NCBI RefSeq assembly: GCF_000499845.2
Contig: NC_023755.2
Location: 4,144,087 to 4,208,086 of the forward strand
Origin: Phaseolus vulgaris
Taxonomy: Eukaryota > Streptophyta > Magnoliopsida > Fabales > Fabaceae
Direction: 5' to 3'
DNA: 64,000 nt
Position 1 is the stretch's first letter; each line of letters opens with the position of its first letter. Of the stretch, positions 36,260 to 46,654 are shown one piece after another. The notes under the pieces were generated by a model, which searched no databases, had not been told where the DNA came from, and saw only the letters and a list, made by a program, of their open reading frames with translations. The translations under genes were made by a program, and so were the position numbers.

Positions 36260-38705
36260 ACGGTATGGGTGGTATACAACCAGGTAATAATTAAGAGCAT
36301 CTAAAATCTTCATTTCCATTTCAAGTATGTCCTTGATTTATATCTATACTTCTCATCAGCATCAGCATAAAAAATCTGCGGTTTCAGCATAGAAAGGAAA
36401 TCTAGTATCAAGACAACTTTGAAAACAAATTACTCACTTTACGTTCAGAAGTCAACATGAAGAAAAATAAAATAATAGGTTAACATCTTACACAATTTTT
36501 TTATGTAAAATACAAGAAGCCATGCTTGCACTGTGTTTTCTTCTGCTTTTGATGCCAGGTACAAGCATGTTGGAGTACCAAACGTGGATCATATTCTGCC
36601 ATACTCTTCCTTAAAATGACAAAAACTGAAGATTGTCAACAGTTGACACTTAGTGAGGGTATTAAGCACATACTACTACTTAGTGACATACATAGCAGTT
36701 GTCTGCTTATAAGTTACATTTGGAAAAAAAAAAATTAAGTGCACGGTTGCTCTGGAAAATTCAAAAGTTAGTGGCATATCTTGGAAACTTCACCATAAAT
36801 TTTACCGCAATTGATGAGGCAGTTGAAGCCAGCAGATCCCAGAATGAGACGGTTATTGGTTTTTCTAACATAATTGCATAACACTAATCTAAATAGTAGT
36901 ACTGATATGGACATTAGATTTAATCAAAACCAAAAAAAATCTGCATCTATGATAAATCCTGACATCAAAAGGAAAAAAATTTATGAAATATACTGCAGTA
37001 AACTTCAAATTACTGAGTCCAAGCATCACAAATACTACATAACATGCAAGCTATCCCCAATCTAAAAGAAAGACAGGAAGTTCCAACCATTTCAGGACAA
37101 ACTTTTCCATACACTACTGAAGTTTACAAGTTCACAACACATACTTGGTATAAACACGCCTCATGTATGTAACTGCTGCGGCCATAACCCTGAAAGATCA
37201 ACCAACATATTAGAAATGGTTATGGAATTTAACACAAAATAAATGGCAAAAGTTGTTAAAGTTTTGAACTTAACACAAAATAATTTCATTTGCATTCCCA
37301 TTGTGATTCTAAAGTGGTATCACCATTGGTTGAGTAGACTCCTAAATTCTAATAGAGCTCTTCTACATGTTCATATATACTTATGAATGGCAAAAGGCAA
37401 GCAAGCTTCATTACTTATGGGAATATGGGTGGTATATTTCCTTTTCAAATGTAAATGATCATCACTAAAAGTCTAGTCTGTTCCATCAAAAATTGATCAA
37501 ACAAATGTATTCCATGGATAAATATCGTATATATGCCAATTCTGCATAAAAAAGTAACTTTCAATAAACATAAATAAATGCATACTAAACGGATACATTA
37601 GAAAAGAAATCCACCCAGGACATAGTAAATTAATTAACTATAGATATGCAGCATAGGAATTAGGAGTGGTTATGGATTTCTATTTCCTAAGTCATGGTTC
37701 TGCAGAATCTCTAGAAAGTGGGTGTATAAAGTACATGCATAAACCTACATCACAAACAAGCCAGACATCTATAGATATATCACCTTGATCAGAAAGAGAA
37801 GATGGGAGGTTTAGTAATGACATAATGGCTGACTTATCCTAATTTTCAGTTTATTTTAGAACTTCTTATGTTAATTATGCATTCAAAACTGTTGTACATC
37901 CCATCTCATACAATCTTGAAGGTCGTGTCTTGCTTATTGGAGAATCAAAATGCAGGCAAACTAAACAAAACTAGGAAAAGAATCAACACGATACATATAC
38001 TTCATATTCTGTTTGTCCATGGGGCTTTTGGCCTCAAGAAGTGTGGCAATTCCTTTTTCTCCCCTTCATGCATTGCAGACTAAGCACAGATGTTTAAGCC
38101 AGAAAGATCAAACCAATATACGAATCTTTCTCTGGTAATACAATATACTTTTCACTTTATACTTCTCCTCCCACCCTTACCACATTAAAACGTAACCAGT
38201 TATAAACATAAAAGAGATGACTTGTGCATATTCAAGAAATACAGTTCACACCTCTGCCTCACTTTTACTTGTGCCAATTTCAAAATATCTGGTCAAGCAA
38301 GAAAGAAAAAAGAAGAAATTCAGCACAGATAAATAACAAAAATTAAACACCTCTATAGTCAAGGAAGGATATCAATAACGATAACTCTAATTATTCATCT
38401 TTCAGAATATTTTATATACAAGAGGATGCCAAAAAAATCCATAAAAGCATCATAAGAAATTCCGTCTGAAACCAATCCCTGGCACACAAAACTAAGGATG
38501 ACAGCAGCAACTACAAATTCAGAACTGGACACCACATCAACAAGTAAAAGAATGATAATCATAAGCAATAGCCAGAAGCAAAAGGTTAGAGAACAAAACA
38601 GTGCTGTGGCATAAGGGGAATAAATACATGTATGATAGAGATTGAAGAAAGACATAAAAAAAAGAAAACATACTAATGAGATGATGTCCAGAAATTGGCA
38701 GCCAT
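36260..38705 (-). pseudogene. Cyclin C (CYCC1-like) pseudogene, frameshifted and truncated
   Basis: Exon-like blocks in correct order: 38705-38674 (MAANFWTSSH, donor TTA/GTATG), 38288-38252 (ILKLAQVKVRQR), 37189-37145 (VMAAAVTYMRRVYT), 36609-36492 (KSMAEYDPRLV..ASKAEENTVQAWLLVFYIKKL) and about 36,375-36,260 (DEKYR..DILEMEMKILDALNYYLVVYHPYR). Cyclin C partners CDK8 in the Mediator kinase module. Breaks: the exon for about 36 residues between WTSSH and ILKLA is absent; one base is lost at RLV/APT; another base is lost at KYRY/EIKD; everything after HPYR is missing. Intron borders survive, so this is a decayed genomic duplicate, not a processed copy. Confidence 0.8.
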
Positions 38706-38886
38706 GTTTCTTCAGAGATGAGCGAAATTCAGCCAAAGAGAAACCAGAAAACTGTGGACAATCACATTCACAGTGCAACTGCAGAGTGAAGCAAACCCAT
38801 TTAGAAGAACCCATTGAAAATTGATCCAAAAGTAAATGTTCTACCTTTCAACCAAGGATGAAAAACAAATGAGAATTGCACAAAAC

Positions 38887-39010
38887 CAAGATTGTCAAGC
38901 TCGAGAGTCGACGTAAACTCGTGAGAGCTTCATAGACTTGACTCGTAAACTCGTACAAATATTATAGAAGTTAAATTATTCGAGTCATAAAAATTAAATA
39001 ATTAAAAATA
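38887..39010 (+). repeat. End of a second hAT-like element related to 11,294
   Basis: CAAGATTGTCAAGCTCGAGAG followed by repeated ACTCGT motifs resembles the left end and subterminal part of the element at 11,294. I could not locate its other end. Confidence 0.3.
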
Positions 39011-39858
39011 GACAAATATAAAGTTTTCAATCCTCTAATTATGATTATGTCCATTAATATTTATCTCATGCTTATCCAATATCTGATCTATATCCTAAGC
39101 ATTTCTTCTTCTATTAAAAATAAAAGATGGACTTAAATTGACCTCAGTTGAATTTGATCTACTATGAGACATTCCTTAAAATTACACTGCTCCAAATTCA
39201 ATTTCTGGCAAAACAAAATAAAATTTACACTGGCATAGGTAAAGTTCATATTATTTTCTATGGTTACAGTTCCATTCCTTCGAAGTTATTTTTATTTTAA
39301 TAAATATTAAAAATAAAAAATATAAACATGCTTAAATCGGATGAACAGTAATCCAATTAAAGTTTACCAATGGACTGGCAAAAAAAAGCTGGCTCAGCTA
39401 AGAGCCTAAATCGCATAACTGCTGACACCTTATTATACACCATAATTCTCCTCTTTTGTTCTTGCTATTCTCATCACTTATCTTCTGCTCACCAGAGGAG
39501 TAATTCTGAGACTGAAAATGTTTTTCATTCATAAAAACTGGAAAGAAAAAGAACTGATTTCATAGAAATCATGTTTTCCAAAGTGATCCGTGTCTAAGTT
39601 GTTCATAAAAATTAAGGCAAAAACTCAATATCCAGTAGAGTGGTAACTAATTGAATCAATAAGTGGTTATGTGAAACAAATATCAGCTAACCTTATCACT
39701 TATCAGTCTACTCAACATCAAATGTAAAAATACCAGGAAGATTTTAATGTGCACTCATGTATAAGTTGTCATTAAGTACAATAGAATATGAAGAATTAAA
39801 CATGGAACATGGAAACTGAATCGTTGACTAGACTAAATAAGTAGTCAAATATAACACA
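39011..39858. other. Intergenic and 3' flank of the helicase gene
   Basis: No gene seen. The last 200-300 bases probably hold the 3' UTR of the minus-strand helicase. Confidence 0.45.
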
Positions 39859-41529
39859 TCAACTGCTAGAAGTGCTAACTGTTTCCTCTTCTTCAGTGAC
39901 AAGTAGTTTCCCCTCTGAAAAATCACAGGATGTAATTGGTATTCCCAGCTGCTTCTTCAACTTCTTCACAACAAACACTTCTGGCTCTTCACATATGGTT
40001 AGCACTGTACCATTCCTACCAAGCCGACCAGTTCGGCCAGCCCGGTGCGCATAATGAATTGAATCTGTTGGTAAGTCGAGATTAACCACAAGATCACATT
40101 CTGCCACATCCAAGCCCCTTGCTGACAATTCATTTGTCACCAGAACTCTCACCTCACCGTTCTTGAATTTCTTCAGGGTTGTTGACCTCGCAAGCTTCCC
40201 TAGATCCCCATGTAACTCCACAGCTTTCATCCCACGGGCCTCCAGCTTGAAGACAACATCCTTTAGCTGTTTAGTGTGGTTCATGAAAGCTATCACAAAT
40301 TTGGCATCCAGTGCATGAATACACCTTCTCAACACATCAACTTTGTGCTGCAACCTTGTTACACAGTAATAGTGTTTCAGCGCAGGAGGCAGACTCTCTA
40401 CCGCTGCTTGAGATGGCACAGCCGAATTGGGCAAAGAAGACCGGGATAAACTGACAGGTTCAGAAGGAGAGACCGTTTCAAGCGGGACAATTTTCTTAGC
40501 TTGGACAAGAAGAGGGTCACAACCCCAGCTTCTAGCTGCCCTTACAACAGAAAAGGGCACAGTTGCAGAAACCATGATTAACTGACGCTCACTCTTTCCA
40601 GCATTTGAGTTTGGGTCTGCACTTGATTTCCTCCCTACATGCTCCAATATCCGGTGCATGTCTTCCCGGAAATTGAACGACAAGAGTTCATCAACTTCAT
40701 CTAATACCAAATATCGACATCCATGAGTGCGAAGTTTCCCAGATGCACTTAGCTCTGCTATCCTACCAGGTGTGCCAACAACAATTGCAGGTTTATTTTT
40801 CTTGAGAGCTTCTTCCTGCCTGGTTCGGTTGGCACCCCCCACAAGCTGCTGAACCGCTCTCTTCTTATCCATTCCTAGCACCTTCTCAAACTCCCTCACT
40901 ATCTGCATTCCAAGCTCTCTAGAAGGAGCAACAATCACTGCTTCAATTCCCAAGTTCTTCCCATTCTCATCACCATCATCATCACCTTTCCCCCTCAGCG
41001 GTCCAACAACCGAGAGAATAGGAAGCAGATAAGCTAGTGTCTTCCCTGAACCCGTGTAAGACTGAATTATGACATCGCGGTTGTTTAAAATGGTGGGAAC
41101 TGCAGCAGACTGAACTTCAGTCGGAACAGTAAAACCCTCCTTCTCTAGTCTCTCAATCAACACATGTGGGAGGCCAAGTTCTGGAAATGACTTTGCAGCA
41201 AAAGGGGCAAACTCTATTTGCTGTTTTTCTACAACCCTAACTACTTTCTTCTTCTTCTCATTAATGCCAAAGGGCTTTCCTTTGCTCTTGAGATTCTCAG
41301 AGGGTGAACCAAATGGCTTAACCTTATTAGATGTGCTTCTATTCCCAGCTTCAGTTTTAGTTTGGAAACCTATGCTAGAGAGGGTGAGGGAAGCATGATT
41401 AGGTTCCACCTGGCTCATACACTTCACACTAGTGTGCAATAAAACAGACCTAGAAGTGGCCAAAGCCCTTCTCAAGTGGAGTGACTCCCCAACAAGCAAA
41501 AGAAACCTAGTTGAAATCAAAGTTGGCAT
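39859..41529 (-). CDS. RH47: DEAD-box ATP-dependent RNA helicase, RH47 (ISE1) type, mitochondrial
   Basis: Intronless gene. I take the ATG at 41529 as start (556 residues), because it begins a basic, Ser/Arg-rich presequence (MPTLISTRFLLLVGESLHLR). An upstream in-frame ATG at 41553 would add MFFFSCLK. In the longer numbering: Q-motif region about 123-148, motif I SYTGSGKT (165-172), Ia PSRELGM (210-216), Ib TPGRI (261-265), II DEVD (285-288), III SAT (329-331), V ARGLDVAE (478-485), VI HRAGRTGR (503-510). DEVD replaces DEAD, as I recall for RH47 itself. RH47/ISE1 acts in mitochondria, and its loss alters plasmodesmata in Arabidopsis (family knowledge). A 94-base fragment of this gene sits at 35,429-35,648. 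Confidence 0.94.
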   Translation of the reverse strand: MPTLISTRFLLLVGESLHLRRALATSRSVLLHTSVKCMSQVEPNHASLTLSSIGFQTKTEAGNRSTSNKVKPFGSPSENLKSKGKPFGINEKKKKVVRVVEKQQIEFAPFAAKSFPELGLPHVLIERLEKEGFTVPTEVQSAAVPTILNNRDVIIQSYTGSGKTLAYLLPILSVVGPLRGKGDDDGDENGKNLGIEAVIVAPSRELGMQIVREFEKVLGMDKKRAVQQLVGGANRTRQEEALKKNKPAIVVGTPGRIAELSASGKLRTHGCRYLVLDEVDELLSFNFREDMHRILEHVGRKSSADPNSNAGKSERQLIMVSATVPFSVVRAARSWGCDPLLVQAKKIVPLETVSPSEPVSLSRSSLPNSAVPSQAAVESLPPALKHYYCVTRLQHKVDVLRRCIHALDAKFVIAFMNHTKQLKDVVFKLEARGMKAVELHGDLGKLARSTTLKKFKNGEVRVLVTNELSARGLDVAECDLVVNLDLPTDSIHYAHRAGRTGRLGRNGTVLTICEEPEVFVVKKLKKQLGIPITSCDFSEGKLLVTEEEETVSTSSS

Positions 41530-41720
41530 CTTTAAACAAGAAAAAAAGAACAACCTCGTATGTCCTGTTCGTCCTCCAAATCGGACAACACAAATATTAA
41601 TGGATGCTAAAACCCCTTCAAATAAACCTTAAAATCTGCTACTGATAAGAACGACAAAATCCATTTTAGCGCAGCTTCTTCTAGGTGGTGCGGCAATCCA
41701 GTTTCGTGTGTGCGGTGGTG

Positions 41721-41770
41721 GCGGTTCGTGCGGTGGTTGCAGGTTGCGGTTCGTGCGGTGGTCGCGGGTT
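41721..41770. repeat. 25-bp GC-rich tandem repeat upstream of the helicase gene
   Basis: GCGGTTCGTGCGGTGGT starts at 41721 and again at 41746, inside a GC-rich patch (41,690-41,805) made of GCGGTGGT-like words. It is about 190 bases upstream of the helicase ATG, so it may be leader or promoter. Confidence 0.85.
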
Positions 41771-41805
41771 GCAGGTCGACGGTGGTCCGGTGGTGCCTTG
41801 GGAGG

Positions 41806-42214
41806 TGTGGAATTAGGGTTGAATTGTGATTTTGGTTATTAGGGCTCTTTTTTTATTGTGCTGCAGAATAGCTCCAAATTGGATTTAATTGAGTGCAGTT
41901 TTTTGCATTATTGTTAGAAGTTTAATCTGCGCAATGCAATGTTATTTTTATTTATTGACATTTTCTTTAAACAAAGTAATGAAATTTAATTTATAGATAA
42001 TATTGAAAATGTCATTTTGAGAGAGTGGTGGGGAGAGTGAGAGAGCTTGCTATCTAAGTAGTGTATTCTTATTTATAGTTTTTATTTATAATACAAACAA
42101 GACTAGATTATGGAAGAAATTGAATTCAGAGTAGTAATGCTTTATTGAGGTAATTGTGGTTCTGAAGCTGACTAGTTCTTCTTCTGATGTTTGTTTTGTT
42201 GTTAACTTTCAGCA
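41806..42214. other. Intergenic between helicase and PIG-M fragment
   Basis: Probably held the divergent promoter of the helicase and of the former PIG-M gene. No clear motif seen. Confidence 0.35.
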
Positions 42215-42425
42215 ATGACATCCTTAAATATTCGTTCACTGCTTGTATTCTCTGCCATTTTTGGAGTTTTTATGCTCATATGGAGGTTGTCTTGTCCTTT
42301 CTGATGCTGCTGCTGCTGCTTTGATGGCTGTGGGTGATTCCCCTTATAAGAGAACCACTTATCGCTATTCCCCCTTGCTTGCCTTTCTTCTCATTCCTGG
42401 GGAAAGTTCCTTTTCTCGGCTTCAG
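42215..42425 (+). pseudogene. GPI mannosyltransferase 1 (PIG-M) 5' fragment, decayed
   Basis: The end of this stretch encodes [20 protein letters not shown] then [12 protein letters not shown], the conserved PIG-M block following its first lumenal loop, and ends at a donor-like CAG/GTATG. The start reads [16 protein letters not shown] in an open frame, as in plant PIG-M N-termini. Between them two small deletions remove the expected YGEWQD and RYTDVDY residues, break the frame and leave a stop; only bases for AHMEV survive in the middle. PIG-M adds the first mannose of GPI anchors in the ER. The rest of the gene is absent. Confidence 0.7.
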
Positions 42426-42758
42426 GTATGCTCAAGCTTTTGAATGCAGACTAGTGTTTTGTTATCCTGTATCTCTATGAATGTTTTGTTATATTGTATG
42501 TCTATGAATGTTATTACAGTCTCAGTCATTGTTCTAACAACTGTACTAGTTTAGATGAACTGGTGCCCTTCTCTCTATCTGTAAAGGTGAAATAATTTTT
42601 ATCCTAACTTTATTATTTAACAAAATTTGAATTGAATAAATTTGTAGCATAAAATGAAGTTAAAATTGTACCATCCATCAAAAAAATTCTCAACCCAGGT
42701 GGAGTCTCTTCTCCCATAGGAGAAATCGAAGCCCTTAGGTGGTGATAGACAGTGAAAG
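42426..42758. other. Intergenic and leader of the PPR gene
   Basis: Contains a small direct repeat (CTATGAATGTTTTGTTAT and CTATGAATGTTATTACA). No further gene seen. Confidence 0.4.
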
Positions 42759-44054
42759 ATGGTGTCGTGCTCCGGCACCCACCACCTCTTACTCCACCAC
42801 ACCAAACTCATGTCCTCCCACGTGTCCAACTCCCGGCACGACCTCGCCATCTCTCTCTTCCACCACCTTCACTCCGCCCTCTTCCTCCCACTCGACCCCC
42901 ACCTCCTCTCTCTCACCCTCAAGTCCTGCACCGCCCTCAACCTCCCCCTACTCGCCACCTCCCTCCACGCCCACGCCGCCAAGTCCTCCTTCCTCTCCAA
43001 CCCCTTCGTCGCCTCCGCCCTTCTCCACCTCTACGGCTCCCGCCTCTCCCTCCCACTCGCCCACCACCTCTTCCTCCAAACCCCCCACCCACACCGAAAC
43101 GTCGTCGTCTGGAACTCCATCATCTCCCTCCACGCCCACAATAACAACCTCTCCCTCGCCCTCCGCCTCTTCCACTCCCTCGACACTGCCCCCACCGACT
43201 CCACCTTCAACCCCATCATCTCCGCCCTCGCCCCCTCCCACCCCCTCCAATCCATCTCCTTCTATCGCCAAATGCGCCTCCACAACCTCAAACCGCGCCT
43301 AATTACACTTTTATCCCTCCTCCCCGCCTGCGTCAACCTCGCCGCGCTTAACCTAATCAAAGAGATCCACGGTTACGCTGTCAGGAACTCCATCCACCCG
43401 CACCACCAATTCAGCAGCGCGATGGTCGAAGCCTACGGAAGATGCGGTTCTCTTCGCTGTTCCAGTTTGATGTTTTCGACGATGAGGGACGAGGACAAGG
43501 ACGTTGTTGCGTGGAGCAGTTTGATTTCGACCTGCGCTTTCCACGGCCAGGCGGAGACTGCGCTGGAGATTTTCCGGCAGATGAAGGCCGCCGGCGTGCG
43601 GCCTGACGGTATTGCGTTTCTCGGGGTTTTGAAGGCGTGCAGTCATGCTGGCTTAGCGGATGAGGCGCTGCGGTTTTTTGCGAGGATGCGGGGGGAGTAT
43701 GGTGTGGAGCCGGGGAGTGATCATTACTCGTGTTTGGTGGATGTTTTGGGAAGAGCGGGGAGGTTGCAGGAGGCGTATGCGGTGATTCGGGGGATGCCGG
43801 TGGAGGTGACGGCGAAGGCGTGGGGGGCGCTGCTTGGGGCTTGTAGGAATTTTGGGGAGTTGCGGCTGGCGGAGGTTGCGGCGCGGGCGTTGGCGGAGGT
43901 GGAGCCGGGGAATGCTGGTAATTTTGTGCTGTTAGGGAAGATGTATGCGAGTGTGGGGAGGATGGAGGAGGCGCAGAGGGTGAGAAGGGAGATGAAGGAG
44001 AAGGGGGTCAGGGCAGCCGCCGGAAGTAGTTGGGTTGTGTATTCTGAGCTCTGA
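42759..44054 (+). CDS. Pentatricopeptide repeat protein, PLS class with E domain (At1g03510-like)
   Basis: Intronless, 431 residues, close to the length I recall for Arabidopsis At1g03510. PPR proteins bind organellar RNA and support editing, splicing or stability. Typical motif ends are visible: NPFVASALLHLYG, NVVVWNSIISLHAHN, SSAMVEAYGRCGSL, VVAWSSLISTCAFHGQAETA, GVRPDGIAFLGVLKACSHAG, YSCLVDVLGRAGRLQEA, then the E-type tail AWGALLGACRNFGE..GNFVLLGKMYASVGRMEEA. There is no DYW domain. The N-terminal targeting peptide is short. Base use is exceptional: the first half is C-rich on the coding strand and the second half G-rich, with the switch near 43,300-43,450. The start is the first ATG in frame after the leader. 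Confidence 0.93.
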   Translation: MVSCSGTHHLLLHHTKLMSSHVSNSRHDLAISLFHHLHSALFLPLDPHLLSLTLKSCTALNLPLLATSLHAHAAKSSFLSNPFVASALLHLYGSRLSLPLAHHLFLQTPHPHRNVVVWNSIISLHAHNNNLSLALRLFHSLDTAPTDSTFNPIISALAPSHPLQSISFYRQMRLHNLKPRLITLLSLLPACVNLAALNLIKEIHGYAVRNSIHPHHQFSSAMVEAYGRCGSLRCSSLMFSTMRDEDKDVVAWSSLISTCAFHGQAETALEIFRQMKAAGVRPDGIAFLGVLKACSHAGLADEALRFFARMRGEYGVEPGSDHYSCLVDVLGRAGRLQEAYAVIRGMPVEVTAKAWGALLGACRNFGELRLAEVAARALAEVEPGNAGNFVLLGKMYASVGRMEEAQRVRREMKEKGVRAAAGSSWVVYSEL

Positions 44055-45462
44055 TCATCTTTCTGTTCTTGTTGTTTGGAATCATGGCAAGTGAAGGAAA
44101 CAATTGCCATTCTCTCATTTTATAAACTTAACATTTCATCAAATTCAATACTTATATTTACAATTGCATTCAAGAATAATGGTAATACAATATAGGTTGT
44201 AGGTTATGCATTTGCATATATTATAGTGTGTACCACTTGATATCTTAGATTTTAATACAGTTAAATTTTAACTTATATCATTAATGATACAAATAATCTA
44301 TGTTACAACATAAGTGTCAATATTTAATATAGACTGACTCACATATATTTCAAATGTATGATCTCAAATTCATATGAATTCCATTATTTAATCTCTTTTG
44401 TACAATACATATCATTTGAAATTTTCACAAACCAATTGAATATACAAACTAATATTGACTTCACATTTATAAAAACATCCACACATAATCTAATTCATTG
44501 GAGAGACAAAAAGAAAAGTAAAGAAAGAAAGAAGATTTTCCTAGATAGAGCAAGAATGAACTCGCTTGAGCAAAAATTTGACCGAGAGAGTTGATATTTT
44601 TGTGTTGTTTTCACTTGAGCGAAATTCTTTGCTTTTCGCTTGAGTGAAAACATAGCTAAAAACAAGTTTAAGGACAAATCTATTTTCGCTTGAGCAAGAA
44701 TTGGCTCACTTAATTGAAAATATCATAAAATAAACCTCTACAACCACACAATCTCATTTTAAAGTTGTTTCCAAAACCAATTCAATAAATACAAGTATCA
44801 AATGCAATAATCTAACGCAAAGACGATAACACACAACAAATTTCAACTACACAAATCTCATTTCAAACTCAAACATTAAAAACATGTTCACAACATACAA
44901 CCTCACACAGAACATCAAGAAATGTAACCACATCACTCTCTAACCCAAATTATTTGTGCTAAGATTCTACCAAAAACATAATTAGTTTTATTTACATGAA
45001 ATTCCTTATTCCAAAGAAAATTCCAATTCAAGCAATTTAACTGGTTAAAATCTAAACATAACCAAATTTCTCGATGGTTAAAATCTAAACATAACCAAAT
45101 TTCTCGACGGGAGAATCCAGGCTATTCAGGAAGAATCGCAGCAATTCCCCAATCCACTTCGTTGAAGGACAATTGGAAGACCCGGGGCTGCCACGGGGTC
45201 CACATGAGCAAGCGCTACGCTTCTTGTGTAGTGGGATAAACTAACCTAAATAGTCAAGTGAAGGAGACCCACATGCCCTGAAGTGGACCTTAATATGAGG
45301 TTAACCAAGTTGAGATTATCACTTTTCTTAACTAATCCCACCGAAATTGATGAAAAAATCATAAGGAAATGAGGATAATAGAGAATCTTTGAGGTAAATA
45401 TGGACTTACTTTGTTTGAAAATTTGATCGGGTAGAAATGATCCATGACTCATCGACTATTGT
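44055..45462. other. Intergenic; repeat-like, no gene seen
   Basis: Around 44,555-44,720 the words CGCTTGAGCGAA and CTTGAGCAAG recur, a feature I associate with legume retrotransposon DNA. A 30-base direct repeat (AAAATCTAAACATAACCAAATTTCTCGA) lies at about 45,047-45,110. The stretch 45,120-45,300 is more GC-rich and looks like an old element. No ends identified. Confidence 0.4.
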
Positions 45463-46350
45463 AGGGTGTCATAAAATTTTGAATTAGATAAAGTATATAG
45501 ATAGAAAAGTAGAGAGAAGAGAGAGAAGAACAAAAATGAGAGTACGGGTGGGGTGGGGTTGCACGGGATAGGGTTACATCCCAACAACAAAGACTTTCAT
45601 CATCGAAAATTAGCTTACCAAGAAAAAGAGTAAAATATGATGTTTGTATCTTTTCTTCCATTTTCTAGGTGGAATGAAATCTTACAATACTTAGACTATA
45701 TTGATATTTCTACCATGAAATTTCTTTACTTAAAAATATAAAATTTTAACTAACTTTATCTCATAAGAAAAATTTTGTTTACTTGCACTTAGACTATCCA
45801 CAATTTTTCTATATTCTAACATAAATAGAAACACCTCATAAAAACTTCTTCATAAACAAATTTCTAATATCACTTGTGTTATTGGAGTTAAGTTTAAAGG
45901 GAAAGAGATCCATATAACCTTTATAATATTTTCAAATTCCACCTTTTTCTTATGATAAAAAATAGAAATTATTATTATAATAATAGTAATAATAATTAAA
46001 ATGAAAAGTATTACTGAATAATTTATTTTATAAAAAATAATGAAAAATATATTTTTTATAATTTTATTATAGGTAATTTTTATTATTGTGTAGGTGATGT
46101 ATATATTTTTTTAGATATTTAATTAAGTTTAATAGAGGTAAGAATAAAGTAGTTAAAAGAAACCTAAATCCTAATAAATAAAAAATATCTTATTATAATT
46201 TCTATTTATTTTTAAATAATTAAATACTTTTCTTTCTTAAAAATAACTCTCACATAATTTTTTTAAATTATTATTAAAGAATTATATATATATATATATA
46301 TATATTTAAATGTATTATTTTCATATTTTTCAATTAATTGTATTGTACAG

Positions 46351-46421
46351 GATGTTCGACGGATATTTTATGAAACAATTTCATCTTTCGAAGACGATAT
46401 AAATTGTGAAGATGAAATGCT
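46351..46421 (+). pseudogene. Copy 1, sense: 5' piece of DAR GTPase exon 8
   Basis: Starts GATGTTCGACGGATATTTTA and follows the functional exon from 54574 for 71 bases with a few changes, then meets the antisense copy head-on at GCT/CCATGTATC. Confidence 0.93.
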
Positions 46422-46654
46422 CCATGTATCACTGAATCTTTCCGGGGAGATGGTCTAAAATATAATGTCCAATACGGCCAGTACGGAAAAGATTAAGCAA
46501 CTTCCCAGCTACCTTGTCAAGAACATCTTCTTCACATTTAACTGAAACATGGAAAACTTCCTGCAAGGCAGTAAACTGCCTATCAATGAGTGCAAGCATT
46601 TCATCTTCACAATTTATATCACCTTCGAAAGATGAAATTGTTTCATAAAGTGTC
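46422..46654 (-). pseudogene. Copy 1', antisense: most of DAR GTPase exon 8
   Basis: Reads the reverse complement of about 54,581-54,815, including the natural stop and a few 3' UTR bases (CCATGTATCACTGAATCTTT). Its far end is cut at TCATAAAGTGTC. Small changes only; this is the copy closest to the gene. Confidence 0.93.

Noticed and set aside
36116..36319. Frame beginning MEMKILDALNYYLVVYHPYR as a separate small gene
   Set aside because: It is one internal exon of the cyclin C pseudogene followed by intron-like sequence.
38395..38829. 144-codon minus-strand frame over the cyclin C first exon
   Set aside because: The cyclin start MAANFWTSSH is read in a different frame with a matching donor; the long frame is leader plus intron read-through.
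42948..43283. Long antisense and out-of-frame open frames across the PPR gene
   Set aside because: They are products of the C-rich coding strand (GTG/GAG-rich antisense, proline/serine-only alternatives) with no domain content.
44500..45300. Possible LTR retrotransposon around the CGCTTGAG repeats
   Set aside because: No paired LTRs, primer site, target duplication or coding domain could be found; kept only as repeat-like intergenic DNA.
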